A stretch of 64,000 nucleotides of DNA from Pyropia yezoensis (GCA_009829735.1 CM020619.1:27678063-27742062); one strand, 5' to 3'; positions 1 through 11,427 are shown, counted from the stretch's first letter. A program made the numbers and translations. Notes: generated from the letters alone by a model not told the origin.

Positions 1-1
1 C

Positions 2-3000
2 GCCATCTATGTCAACAATGAACCAATGCTTTTCCCCTTTCTGGTAGTCAAGACTCTATCAGTCCCCCTCATCTTGGGCTGGGACTTCCAGAAGCAGCAT
101 GTCAAGAGCATCCTTCCCGGAGAAGGAAAGGTGCAGTTCAACCATGGGTTTGTGTCACCAGTGCTGGGGCATCTGGACGCCAAGGTTCGTGTAGTCAAGA
201 ACAAGAAGGAACGCACCCCACCCTCTACCTTGACTCTCTTCAAACCGGTGCTCCTGCCTCCTTGCTCGGAAACCAATATTCAAGTCACGACCCGGACTGC
301 AGGTCAATGCCTGATCTACGGACGTAAGGAGTTTTTGGCGAAACACCGATTATACATGGCGCACGGACATCACAAGAAGGTGGAAAGGTACACCCCACTC
401 TCGGTGCTAATCGTCAACGTGAGCCGGAAGCCGATAACCCTCGCCAAGGGCACTCGAGTTGGTACAGCGGAGCCTTACCGGGGGTCTGCCCGTGCCATGA
501 GCAAGGAGGACCTCTTGAACCTGCAACAAGAATTGGCATCCAACTTAACGGCCCTAGACGTACCTCCGAGGCACGAGCAGGCTAGCAGCGCCACCCCGAA
601 GCCCGATCAAGCACCATCCGAGATGCCGAAGGTCAACCAGGAAAATGTCCCTCCCGACTTGAAGAAGGCACTGGAGAAGCTTCTCCGGGAGTATCGGCAC
701 CTGCGGTCTGGAGAGCTGGGCAAGATGGACGCCACTCTACACCGGATTCAACTCAACCCAGATGCCAAGCCAGTGCACCTGCAACCATACCGGGCTGGAC
801 CTCATCGCCGGGATGAGATTGAGAAGCAGGTTATCAAGATGCTCAAGATGGGTGTTATCGAGCCGTCTGATGGCGACTGGGCCTTCCCGGTGGTAGTTGT
901 CCCGAAACCTGGCGGTCACTTCCGTTTCTGCGTTGATTACAGGCGCCTGAACGAAATGACAGTCAAGGATGTTTACCCGATACCCCGGATGGATGATTGC
1001 ATTGACTTTCTTGGTGATGCCACCCTCTTCTCGACGCTGGATTGTAATGCCGGTTACTGGCAGATCCCTCTGGCTGACGAGGACAAGGACAAGACTACCT
1101 TCACGTACCACCTGGGACTATTCCGGTGCAAGCGTCTTCCTTTTGGTCTCACCAATGCTCCGGCAACCTTCCAGAGAGCCATCGACGTCATCCTGTCGGG
1201 GCTAAGGTGGAGAACATGTATGGTCAACCTGGACGATATTATCGTTTTCTCCAAGACCCCGGCGGAACACCTGGAGCACCTTCGAGAGGTCCTGGCTCTC
1301 CTGTCCAAGGCTGGAGTTACCCTGAAGGCTGAGAAATGCCACCTGTTTGAGACTGAGGTGGAGTACCTCGGGCACGTGCTTAGTCCGGGGGAGCTCCGAG
1401 TTAATGAGAAAAACATCAAGGCCCTCCGGCATGCACGGCAACCTAAAACTCAGACGGAACTCAAGAGCTTTCTGGGTATGTGCAACGTCTACCGCCGGTT
1501 CGTACGAGACTATGCCCTGATTGCCCGGCCATTGACCAAGCTCACCAGCAAGAAGCTCCCCGCACAACTTCCGGTGTTCGACGAGAAGCAGACCGCTGCC
1601 TTCGAAGAGCTCAAGAAGCGCCTGACCACAACTCCAGTACTGGCGTTACCCAAGCGGGAGGGCCAGTTTGTCCTGGAGACTGATGCCTGTGGCGTCCAGG
1701 TGGGGTGTTCTCTATTCCAGCAGCAACATGATGGGCACTTCCTCCCGATAGGCTACTACAGTCGCGTCCTGACTCCAGCCGAGAAGAAATACTCCACGAC
1801 GGAGCGCGAGTGCTTGGCGATTGTCTGGGCTTGCCTCTTGTTACGCCCCTATCTTGAAGGACAAGAGTTCCTCATCCGGACGGACCACACCAGCCTAAGG
1901 TGGCTGCTATGCATGGACAGCAGCCTAGGAAGGTTCGCCCGGTGGCGCCTACGCCTTTCAGAATTCAAGTACAAGGTGTGCACCAGAGCAGGGAGGGAGC
2001 ACCACTGCGCCGACACCATGTCCCGGCTGGAGTCTCCTGCTGCCGACACCGGTCCTATCCCGGAGGAAATACCTTGTTTCATCCTCCCGATTGTCGGACG
2101 TGGCTGGCATGCTCCCCTGTATGAGACACCCGAAGCTCATCAACCGGTAACCATACACCGGATGCTGGAAGCAAAACTGACGGATCCCCAATGCTTGGAG
2201 CTTCGCCACCAAATGGACCTGAACCGGAACAGTCGCTTCTCCGAGACTACAGATGGACTCCTGGCACGGGTGTCACCCTTCGATGGAGCAACTCAAGTCT
2301 ACGTACCCCGGAGTCTACGGGCTGACATCCTCCGCCTGGAGCACTCGTCTCCCCAGGCCGCACATCCTGGTATCAATCGGATGTATGCTTCCATGAGGCG
2401 ACACTATTACTGGGAAACCATGGCCAGTGACGTCCATAAGTACCTGGAGGCTTGTGTCTCTTGTGCAAGGAACCGATTGTCCCAGAGGAAGAAGACTTCT
2501 AAGCTACGCCTATTTTCTGCGGCGAAGCCCTTTGCAAGTTTAAGCATGGACATCCGGGGGCCCTACCTGAAACATCCAGTGGCAACATATACCTGCTCAT
2601 CATTTGTGACCGGTTCTCCAAGCTCACTCGAGCGATCCCGCTGAGGACTATTACGGCCCTGGATGTCACATCAGCCTTCTTCGAATACTGGATAGCTGCC
2701 TATGGCCCTCCAGACTCCGTCTGAGACGACAATGGTCCCCAGTTTTCATCCCTGTTCTTCCAAGGAGTCTGTGACCTGATGGGTATCAAGAACTTGTTCA
2801 CCACGACGTACCACCCGCAAACGAACGGCCAGGTGAACTGATTCAACAGGACCCTGGTGGACATGCTACGGCACTAGGTGGAGGAGCACCAAGAAGGCTG
2901 GGACGAGCTCCTGGCTGTCCTCACGTTAGCCTACAACTCCCTAGTTCACCGGACAACGGGGATCGCTCCACTCGACTTTGTCACCCCAAGGCGGCTGACC

Positions 3001-3717
3001 AACTTCTCCCTGGAATGAGTACCAAACGGTCTTCAGCCTGCACTGAAGTCAGGTCTCAAGGCAAAGGATGAGTTCCTGGAACAACTGAAGCTCCTGCTCC
3101 TAAGAGTCAAGGAGTCAATCTCAAAGACCCAGGAGCGATACAAGCGGGACTATGACAAGGGCGTTCGGGAAAAGAACAAGGAACTGGGTGGTGCCGACTG
3201 GGTTTTAGTGGACAACCACAGCAAGACCCGGGGGAAGCTGGACTCCAAGAAGGATGGACCTTATGAGATCCTGAATACGGACGGCTGGACCTTTCTTCTA
3301 GATGTGGATGGCTCCCGGTACCGGGTGAGCAGCGACCATGTCACCCGGGCTCCACCGCCAGGCAAACGGGACTTGACCAGGCGCAAGCGGGCCGCAGTAC
3401 CCTGGCTATCCCAGGAAGAAGGCCGAGAATATGTCTACGTCAAGTTTGTCGACCACGCCTGGAGGGACGGGCGCTTGTACCTGCGAGTACGCTGACTCGG
3501 TTTAAATCCGGCGGACGATACCTGGGAACCCTCAAACCGGTTACCCATTGCGGACGTCTGCGCCTACACGCGACGGAACGGAATAGAGGGCACTCCGGTG
3601 GCCAAAGCCGGCAAGATCCTGGAATCAGACTCGAAGGATGACCAGAAGGAAGGGGCTGATCAAGACCCGCGGGACGGGCCGAGCTCACCCGTAACAGACT
3701 CGGAACAAGAGGATTGA
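2..3717 (+). pseudogene. Decayed chromovirus (Ty3/gypsy) pol, 5' end outside window
   Basis: Polyprotein of an LTR retrotransposon. The frame is open from the left edge, so the protease DTG motif and gag lie outside. Visible in order: end of protease, reverse transcriptase (conserved core around 900-1260), RNase H (TDA, ERECLA and TDH blocks at 1680-1890), integrase HHCC zinc domain (about 2340-2475), integrase core, and a C-terminal chromodomain (about 3426-3560). The first frame is open to a stop at 2642-2644. Homology moves to another frame near 2555-2580, after which five in-frame stops occur at 2722, 2839, 2875, 3016 and 3493. Several look like C-to-T or G-to-A changes of Arg or Trp codons. 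The RT active site reads NLDD where YLDD is expected (1219-1230). The chromodomain and layout match the second element at 14.2 kb. It is non-functional as it stands. Confidence 0.9.
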
Positions 3718-3861
3718 GAAGAAGGGAACGGGTGTATCAAGGAAAACACGCAATGCAAGCAAAGACTATCAAGAAAAACAAGCATCCGCTCGAGCAACCC
3801 TTCTCTCCGCCTCTTCCCTCCTCACTTCTATTTAGACTCTCATCCTCCCTGCCTCCAAGAA

Positions 3862-4716
3862 TTACTCCCGGTGCGGACGCTGCGCCGCAGGAGCGTCCTC
3901 CAGCGCCGCCTTCGCAACACGACGGGACCCGGAGGAAGGCGGGATGACGTAGTGCGGTGGGCGAGGCGCTTCCAGGTATGACGCCATCGGAGTAGTACCG
4001 GTAGTTGCCTGGCGCTCCCGCCCATCCAGATGTACCTGTCGGCGCCCCTGAAAGCCAGTGAAGGTCTTTGAACACTGCTGGGCCAAGCCATGCCGCGTCA
4101 AAGTCGCCAGAAGTTCACCAACCACCGGGCTGTCCGACATTTGGCCGCTGTCCGCGCAAGCAAACACCCGGTCGACCACATTGTTCAAGACACTGGCATA
4201 AGTGCCCAGCAGCAAGGAAGACCCGACGCCTTCGACCTGCACCGGAAGACGACCGAGCTGGTTTTCAATCATGCCGACGTCGTACTGGTCGCATGTCCGG
4301 CCACCTTGGGTCAGGTACCAGTCAGGCACCCGGAAGCGGGTAAGGCGCAGAGTCGGCGCCGGGATCTCGAACCGCCCCGAGAATGCCACTACCGGACGGT
4401 CCACAATAGCCCCGGAAACCGGAGTCTCCAACTCAAGAGGAGGCACCGGGCCGCCGACATTTGAAGAAGGCGCCCGAGGCAGAACGGCCGGAGTAGTCGG
4501 TGACTGGACGACCACGCCAAGACTCGCTGCAGACAAGCGCGGTACCGGAAGAGCTTGAAGCACCGGCACAGCCGGAGCAGGGCGCAAACGCGCCGGCGAC
4601 GGTTCAGGCGAGGCCACCGGGGCGACAGGTACAACAGGAGGAAGCGGAGCCGCCGCAGACGCCCGACCGACCGCCGCAGCCCATCCCGACTCTTGTACCG
4701 GCGGCCCAGTTGGCAA
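3862..4716 (-). CDS. Antisense ORF downstream of chromovirus pol
   Basis: A 284-codon open frame on the minus strand begins just past the pol stop. The first start-like codon is TTG, so the true start is unknown. The N-terminal third is Pro/Ala/Val-rich. The middle has ordinary globular composition (VPDWYLTQGGRTCDQYDVGM, then a leucine/valine-rich helical stretch). I recognise no domain. The second chromovirus has an antisense ORF region in the same place, so this is more likely part of the element than a chance frame, but sequence similarity between the two is weak by eye. It could also be a captured host fragment. Confidence 0.4.
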   Translation of the reverse strand: MPTGPPVQESGWAAAVGRASAAAPLPPVVPVAPVASPEPSPARLRPAPAVPVLQALPVPRLSAASLGVVVQSPTTPAVLPRAPSSNVGGPVPPLELETPVSGAIVDRPVVAFSGRFEIPAPTLRLTRFRVPDWYLTQGGRTCDQYDVGMIENQLGRLPVQVEGVGSSLLLGTYASVLNNVVDRVFACADSGQMSDSPVVGELLATLTRHGLAQQCSKTFTGFQGRRQVHLDGRERQATTGTTPMASYLEAPRPPHYVIPPSSGSRRVAKAALEDAPAAQRPHRE

Positions 4717-5101
4717 GAGATCGAGGGCGATCGGAGCAGGTGATCGTGACCGGGGTGAAGACGCTCGACCTCGGCACCGGTGTGGACGTGCTCGAGGCTG
4801 TGCACGGTGGCACCCGGTTCGGCCCGAGGACGTGCCGGAACAGGGAGGGAGCTATGTAGCATCCCTGGCCCCGACTTGGCGCCGACCCGGGACTGCAACC
4901 AGAGGGCACCAGGTGCCAGAACACGCCCGCCGTGTGTTGATGGTTGGCGGCCGTGGCCCGTGCCCGGCACTGGGATGCGGTGGACTACGCTATCCACACG
5001 TGAGAGAGGGATTTCTGATGGGTTTTTGCATACTTGTGAGGGATTTGATTTGAGAGAATTTGAGTGTGAGATTAGTGAGTGGGAACAGAATTAGTAGTGA
5101 T

Positions 5102-5145
5102 AGTGGCCCCCGACCTGACGAGGTCAGACTCGGGTCGGGGCCACT
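5102..5145. repeat. Perfect GC-rich inverted repeat (hairpin)
   Basis: AGTGGCCCC...GACC at 5102-5115 pairs with GGTCGGGGCCACT at 5133-5145, with a further TGAC/TCAG pairing inside. It lies in the presumed 3' terminal region of the first chromovirus, so it may be the RNA-terminating hairpin of a degenerate LTR. No LTR boundaries could be assigned because the 5' copy is outside the window. Confidence 0.6.
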
Positions 5146-5185
5146 CGGGGGTATGGGGGGGACTACCTGGCCAACGTGCCGAGGC

Positions 5186-6568
5186 TCCCCCAGATGCACG
5201 TTAAGAGGGACAGCGAGGCGCCCTTGGCCCGCGCCCTCAGGAAAAAGACAACTGCGCGTTTGCTTTCCTCTTCCCCGTGTGCACTACCGTGCGTATCTGC
5301 TTGCTCTGCGAGCAGGCACGTGAGGCAACAGGCATACCACTCTCTTAGTTCCCCTTTCTGTGTTACCTGTCCCTTTCCTCCGAGGGATATTGACACGTGT
5401 CTGAGAGAATCGAGTTTTATACCACAGTGGCCGCCTAGGCATCGTCGCCGCCGCCGCCGCCAGCGCCTCGGCGCCACAGCCTACGCCGCCGCCACTCCTG
5501 CCGCTGCCGCTGCCACCGCCGCTGCCATTGCCGCGCACGCTTTTGCTGACGGAGCAGCACATGGGGGGGGAGAAGGTTGAGGTGGCGAGGATGGTGGGGG
5601 GACGACGGTGGCGGATGTGGGCGGTGGACAGTGAGAGGGACGACTGTGCGTGCTCCCGGAAGAAAAAGCTTCTGGTAGCTGCCAATGGTCAATGGGTGTT
5701 TCTGGGCCTCACGCGGGAGATCACCATAAAAAATGGGTGCGAAATGTTCTTGTACAGCGTGTTCCGTGGTTATTCTTGCGATAGGATGCTCGACTGGAGT
5801 GCCGGAGGGCGACCCGTCCATTACGAGGTCCCACGAAGCCACGAAGTCGATACAGGCGCCGGAGAAGGCTATCCCAGCCTCCTTGAAATGGCCGGTGCGT
5901 GTGCCATGGTGAGAAGGCGATCAGTCGGACATGGGTTCTCTGCAGAGCGACCTCACGTCATCGCCGAAAAACAGCACACGACTCTGTTTCTGACGCGAAC
6001 AATCAACGTCCTCGAGGTTTCCATAACACGAGAGAATGGGAGATCCTCTGTTGATCAACTGTTCTTTGCTTGTCCAATGGCAAGCTGCCATGAAAGTCCA
6101 ACTTGTGGGGGGCAGCGTCCAAAGCTCCCTGACGAAGTCTGGAGGCTGCGGCGTTCCGAGCCCATTTCAGGCGTGGCTGGTGTCTGCGGCTGCTGCGTTC
6201 CAGCCAATTTGGGGCAGGGGCGCCCCCAGTGCCTCAGTTAGCAGATGGATCGGCCGGAAGCCGACCTGGGGAATCGTAACGTGCGGCGTTTGCACCCCAT
6301 TCTAGAGGGCCACCCGCTGCGGTGCGCAGGTATTTTCAGCGAATAAGTGGGTCACAGAGAGGCCCACCAGAAGCAACAGAGAGCCCTTCTTTTCGGGCTA
6401 GCGGGTGACACGTCCGGCGGGGTGATACCAATCGCGAGCTTTTCCACGCGAGGCGATACAGATGATTGGAGTTCCCGAGTCTGGTGGCTGGAACGTTTTG
6501 CCTCAGTCAGACGTCGTGTCCGGACCACCCCCGCCCAGGCCAATGGAACAGTGTCTGAACAGACACCG
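5186..6568. other. Spacer with two competing, unrecognised open frames
   Basis: Includes a GCC-rich stretch at 5440-5535. Two overlapping frames are longer than expected. The plus frame 5528-6241 has a non-ATG first start and about 237 codons. The minus frame 5435-5842 contains plausible protein-like sequence around FAPIFYGDLPREAQKHPLTI, stays open upstream of 5842, and ends in Arg/Gln/Gly low complexity. Neither matches a family I know, and no promoter or splice context decides between them. At most one is real; the minus frame looks slightly more protein-like. Confidence 0.3.
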
Positions 6569-6615
6569 GAAACGCCGCACGTCCTTGTCCGGGCATTTTA
6601 TAGAACAGCCCGATA
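6569..6615 (+). repeat. Dispersed 47-bp repeat, copy 1
   Basis: This 47-bp block is about 40/47 identical, without gaps, to 42934-42980. It shares GAAACGCCGCA, then GTCCGGGCATTTTATAGAA, and ends in CGATA. Both copies follow a GGWCCACC block some 20-40 bp upstream. It is probably the end of an otherwise diverged repeat element. Confidence 0.65.
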
Positions 6616-6807
6616 CAGGGTTCAATGAATTCACTTTATTCTTGTAACAATTGATAGTCAATGAATAAAGTAGTGAAGGGCCCGAGGGACCGACCATTCA
6701 TTAAATGTATACTTATCATGGACAACTTGAACATGGATCGTAGTTGTTCAGAGCGGGTCTCCACAAGCGGGCCTAGGGTTGAAGGTTTGGTTCCGATCGA
6801 CACCAAG

Positions 6808-8332
6808 AGGATCGGTTCCGTTGTGTGTGCAGGATTTGCAGCAGCCAATTACCACTTAAATGCGATGGCGGCGCACATGTGCACGTCCTATATGATGCGT
6901 TGGGGATTGGTTCCGTCGGGGTATGGTTCCGTTGCTGGGCCGGTGTTACAATTCTTGACGCACACGACGGATGTGGAGGGCGCTAAAAAAAAGCGCGCGC
7001 ACCCGCCGTCGTCCCGGCAGCTCCCACCGCCGACGCCACCGCCCCTGCCACCCGTGGGTACACCGACGTCACCTCGCGCCCCACCTCCCCCCTCCCCTCC
7101 GACGCCACCGCCTACCCCTTCTCCCCGACTTCACCGTGCCCTCCCTCCCCTTCTAGTGTCACTCTCCCATTAAGACTGTCTATGCCCCCTCGTCCAAGAT
7201 TGTGGTCACAACCTCCCCTCCTGTCGTGATCTGTGCGCGTCCGCCTTTTTTTTCATATTTTTTTCCCTCCTATCCGCCCACGTGGCAGGCGGTCAGGATT
7301 AGGGCCGGCAGACGCCGCGGCAAGGGGCAGCGTCCGCAGTGGCCGCGTCCAGTGTGGCTTTTCTGTCGTTGAGTGCCCCGCAGCAGAGGCAATCGTGGTC
7401 GCTACTCAACGCCTCAAAACCCCTTACCCCCTACTTGGATTGTCGTCCTGGATTCTCTTTTGTTGGCCTTGACAGGGGAGCATAGGGGTGCACTGGGACA
7501 GGCAGGTGTACATCGGCGGTAGGCATGGTTGAGGGCGGCATGGGTGGGAGAAGAGGGGTTTGGGAGAGCTGACATGATGGCGTCCTTTGCGACGGCGGGG
7601 TTGAGGCAGCTGGGGCCGGGTGGCGTATGAGGGCGGTCGTGATCGCCTGAGAGGTAGAAAAAGCAGTGTGGGCTCGCTGGGGGCGTCCGGGGCGACAACC
7701 TGCGGGATATTCTTGCCATTATATAGACCCATACCCGCCGGCCCTGCCCCACCAGCCGCCCCATATCAGATCGACGAGCATCGCCTCCCCCCACCGCCGC
7801 GGCCACCACATCCTTCCTCGCCCGCCAACACTCATGCGTCTGCCACCGCTGTGGCGCCGGCGTACCATCGGTCGGGGATCGTTCCTCACAACCGCTCACG
7901 CCCGACGCCGCCTCCGCCAGCATCACCGCTGCCCGTCGCACCTGCCCAATCCCCAGCGGCGGGGGGGGGCGGCGCGACGGCGGGGAAGGGAGGGGGGGGG
8001 GGGGCGTCGGTGGGTGGCAGGGGGGCGGTGGCGTGGTGACGGACGGGGGGGGAGGGGTGGGGCGCGAGGTGACGTCGGTGTACCCACGGGTGGCAGGGGC
8101 GGTGGCGTCGGCGGTGGGAGCTGCCGGGACGACGGCGGGTGCGCGCGCATTTTTTGGCGCCCTCCACATCCGTCGTGCGCGTCAAGAATCGTGACACCGG
8201 CCCAGCAACGGAACCCTACGCCGACGGAACTAAACCCCAACGCATCATACAAAACGTGCACAATTGCGCCGCCATCGCATTCAAGTGGGTATTGGCTGCT
8301 GCAAATCCTGCACACACAACGGAACCGAACCT
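6808..8332. mobile_element. 1.5-kb element with ~280-bp inverted terminal repeats
   Basis: The left arm, 6808 to about 7085, and right arm, about 8055 to 8332, are inverted copies that look roughly 90% identical by eye. The outer ends read AGGATCGGTTCCGTTGTGTG on the left and the reverse complement of AGGTTCGGTTCCGTTGTGTG on the right. Similarity fades gradually inward through C-rich sequence. The internal ~970 bp is proline-coding and microsatellite-like on either strand and shows no transposase. No target-site duplication is evident. It is best read as a non-autonomous DNA transposon or foldback element. An inverted segmental duplication is the alternative. Confidence 0.7.
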
Positions 8333-8628
8333 CGCGCGCTGGGTCCCCCCGAGACCCCCCGGTGGCACATGGTCCCCGACACGGCCACGGCGTTGGCGGC
8401 GACGGCGTGGGCCAGAGAAGGTCGAGGCCGGGAAGGGGATTGGCGACAGCCGTCAACGCTCTCGGCCGGCTTCGGGACGCCCGTCCCATTGGGTCCCTCC
8501 CAGGCAACTCTCTCGGGCGCAGCCCACCGCCGGCGACGACTCTCAGCCGCGGCCTGCCGCGGTCGGGGCGTGCCGAAAATGTAAGCGGCGACAGAGGGAG
8601 CGGCGGCGGTAGCCTGTCTTGCAATGAG

Positions 8629-9487
8629 ATGGCTGCGCTTCTGGGCAGCAACGGTGGCGGCAGCAGCGGCAAGCGTGGCCGTGGGGGTGGTGGCGGTGGC
8701 AGGCCGGCCACTCTTTCGGCTGTGTCGCAGGTGATGATTGAGGACGCGCAAAACGCCTACTGGGCCGCCGTGCTCGTCGACGTGTGCCGTTCATTGCGGC
8801 TCGCGTTGCCGCATGAGCTCTCCGTGGGTATGTTGGGTGGCGTGTAGGGAGCGCGCGTCGGGGATGGGGTGGAGGGGGTGGTGTGCTCGTGGTGGGCCTC
8901 GAATTGAATGGCCCCAGTCTGTGGTGGTGGCGCTCCGGGTGGCTGCGAGTGGGCGTCCCGCTGCGCTCCACTCTCGTGCGAAGGCACTGGGGTGACTGCC
9001 GGGGTGGCTGCTGACCGCCGCCGGCACCGCATACCGTGGCCCCGCTTCGCTTTTTTTTTTTTATCGTGCAGCTGCTTTGCATATGCTTTCTCTTTCCTAC
9101 TCCCGCCGTCCCCGCCTCCCCTACCGCCACCCCGAGAAAGAACCTGACAGGGCCGCCGCCGTCACTGCCATCGTGGCCGAGGCCCATGATGCCATGGCGG
9201 TTACCCGCCTCGCCGCCGCTCGGAGAGGTGCAAGCCCGTCAGTGCATGGGGCGAGGGACGACATTGTTGAGGACCGTCTTCGCCGTGCCGTTGCAGCTCT
9301 CGCCGCGGCAGTTCGAGCGGTAAAAAGCGACCGTCCAGCCCGTACCTGCCACCTTGCGGTCGAGAAAATGAAGTGGGTGACAGGCACGGGTGCAGCGGGC
9401 TGCAGCAGGTTGTGGCTGCCAGTAATTGGGCAGGCTGCTCACTGCTGTGCCAGCTGCATGAGCCAGGCCCACGCCCCGTATATATAG
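8629..9487 (+). CDS. Possible two-exon hypothetical gene
   Basis: An ATG at 8629 opens a frame with a Gly-rich start (GSNGGGSSGKRG) then a convincing globular segment, VSQVMIEDAQNAYWAAVLVD, ending at TAG 8845-8847. A second coding-like frame, rich in Ala/Arg helices (EPDRAAAVTAIVAEAHDAMA), runs from about 9130 to 9487. Between them lies a T-rich tract ending in a CAG acceptor-like site near 9071. The donor is not clear; a GT just before the 8845 stop is one option. I do not recognise the product. The exon structure and even the reality of the gene are uncertain. Confidence 0.3.
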
Positions 9488-9869
9488 CGTTATGTCGTCA
9501 CCCCCTCATGACGCGCGGCCCGTGCCCACCAATGTATGACAGTCGTGCCACGGAGCGTCCGGTTCGGCACCACAAGCCCTCTCTGCCCCGCAGCATCTCA
9601 GTTCGTCCCCACCTGCCGCGCCCGCCTGCGACATGACGGGGTAGGGGCGGCAGGGGGGCGCGCCAGCGGCGGCTGCGGCCTCTCGCGCCTCTTGCACTGG
9701 CTGGCTGCAAAGCGGAAGAAGGAACAGGGAGGCCGGGGAGAGGACCTACAGGGGAACCTACAGTCGTAGCGCCGTTGACGCGAACGGTGGCCCCCGCGCC
9801 CGTCCGACAATTGGGAGAATGGCACCCCCCGCGGGCACAGCGTGAAATAAACTGCATCTACCGTACGGC

Positions 9870-10560
9870 ATGCCTCCCTACCCCTTCCCCTCCTCCCGCC
9901 CCCCCTCCCTCTGCGCCCCCCCCTCTATTCAGCTCCCGCCACCACCCCCCTTCCCCCCGCCACCGCGCCGCCCCCCCTCCCCTCCTGCCCGCCTCGTAGG
10001 CGGCAGCTTGCTTGTGTGCCTTGCGCGCCGCTACATGCCAATGGTTGGGGGGGGGAAGGCGCCTCCACCGCGGCCGCCGTCGACGCCGCCGCCGCCGCCG
10101 ACGCCGCCGCCGCCATGGGATCGCCGCCGCCGCCAATGCCGCCGCCGCCATGGGCTCGCAGCCGCCGCCGACGCCGCTGCCGCCATGGGCTCGCCTCCGC
10201 CGCTTTTCGCGCTCGCCAGCGCCTCGGTTGGCGCGTTGGACATCCTCCGCGCCGTACAGTGGCCCTTCGGCCCGCCGCCGATGGCTGGAGAGTGGCTTTG
10301 TGTGTTCGCCGCCGGCGGCCGGAGAGTGGCTTTGTGCTTGCGCCTTGCCTGTAACGGACGCGACGGCGACTGGGACGTGTCGCAGTGACGAGGAGGACCC
10401 TCTCGCTGCTGACGCCCGCACTGCCGCTGACGTGGCCCGACGTTGGCGGCCTAACCCTGCACACCCCTGCCGCCCGCCGCACTTTTCCCAACCCCGCCGG
10501 CGCTCCGTCGGCGACAACCGGCCCGCATAAGGCGGCGACGACGGGCATGGCTACTCCCCG
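9870..10560. other. Low-complexity GCC/CCG-repeat spacer
   Basis: Imperfect trinucleotide (GCC/CCG) repeats give long Pro/Ala/Arg frames on all readings. A short unit of the form CCGCCGCCATGGGCTCGC recurs between 10100 and 10200. No frame has globular composition, so I call no gene here. Confidence 0.6.
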
Positions 10561-10581
10561 CCCACCAGCACAAACGGCTAG

Positions 10582-11427
10582 GTGCCGCCGGCGCGGCAGG
10601 CGCGATATCGCATCCTCTGTTTCCGTACCGCCGCCTTCTACGCTCCGCTAGGCGGCCTGCTGTCATCGATGGCGGTGGGGCGAACAGGCGGGGGGGCAAC
10701 CGTGGCCGCCCGCCGGGCGGCGGCGGCAGTAAGCACCGACGTGGCCCGCGTGGCGGACCCGGTGGTGCCGCTTGCAAACGACATCCTGATGACGGGCGCA
10801 GCCGGGGGCGTGGGCATGTGCGTCGTTGCGCGACGGCTGGCGACCCGCCCTGAAAGGGTAGTCCGCGCGCCGGTGCGTGACACAAACGAGGCGGCCGCGT
10901 CGTAGACGACCCTTTGCGTGCAAGTGGATACGGTGGTGGCGGCATGGCTGCTGGAGGTGGAGGTGTCGGGCACATTGAACATGCGGGCTACGTTTTTCGA
11001 GCGCCACGGCCGCATCGTGTCGCGGGCGGGGGCGATGTCTCGCCCGCCCCGGACTATTCCACCGGCACCATCTGCGACGGCCGCGTCCCTTAACCGCATG
11101 CTCGCGTCCTCCCCAGCGCTGGCACTCATCACCACCTCCGCTTCCGCCGCCCACGCGCTAAGCTCTGCAGTCCCGCTCCAAACTTCCCCTCGTCGAACAC
11201 CGCGCCGCGCTCTCCCTGTCCACCCGTCCGCCTCGTCAGCGGCAGCCTTCGCGTGTGCCGTGCGCGCAGTTATATGCGAATGGAGGGGCGCAAACTCCCA
11301 GCGTAAGCATGCACGTGTACGTACACACCCTGTGGTGGGGGTGCCTCCCTTCCCTTTCACCAGGACCCCCCGGGGTGCTATTGCTTCGAGCGCTACCGTC
11401 TCATCTTCTTTCTTCCTCTTTCCCTGA
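10582..11427 (+). pseudogene. Probable SDR/NmrA-like Rossmann-fold pseudogene
   Basis: The frame contains NDILMTGAAGGVGMCVVARR near 10777-10836, which has the GxxGxxG dinucleotide-binding turn of atypical short-chain dehydrogenases (NmrA, complex I assembly-factor types). About 18 residues further is VRAPVRD, the usual end of beta-strand 2. The frame is closed by TAG at 10903-10905 but continues in the same frame, with SGTLNMRATFFERHG near 10965-11010 resembling the later SDR segment ending GTLNV..A...HG. After about 11050 the composition becomes low-complexity. The internal stop, the missing catalytic region and the lack of a clear start argue for a decayed copy. An intron across 10903 is a less likely alternative. 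Confidence 0.45.

Noticed and set aside
2722-3495. In-frame TGA codons in the first chromovirus as possible stop-codon reassignment
   Set aside because: TAG also occurs in frame, a frameshift precedes them, and TGA ends intact genes elsewhere in the window (gag at 16733, pol at 20712, the DDE-like gene at 45034). Decay is simpler.
5528-6241. 237-codon plus frame as a confident gene
   Set aside because: It starts without ATG, no family is recognised, and the opposite strand has an equally plausible frame.
7666-8847. Long plus-strand frame across the inverted-repeat element as a gene
   Set aside because: Most of it is low-complexity sequence read through both arms of the inverted repeat; only the last ~73 codons look coding and are reported separately.
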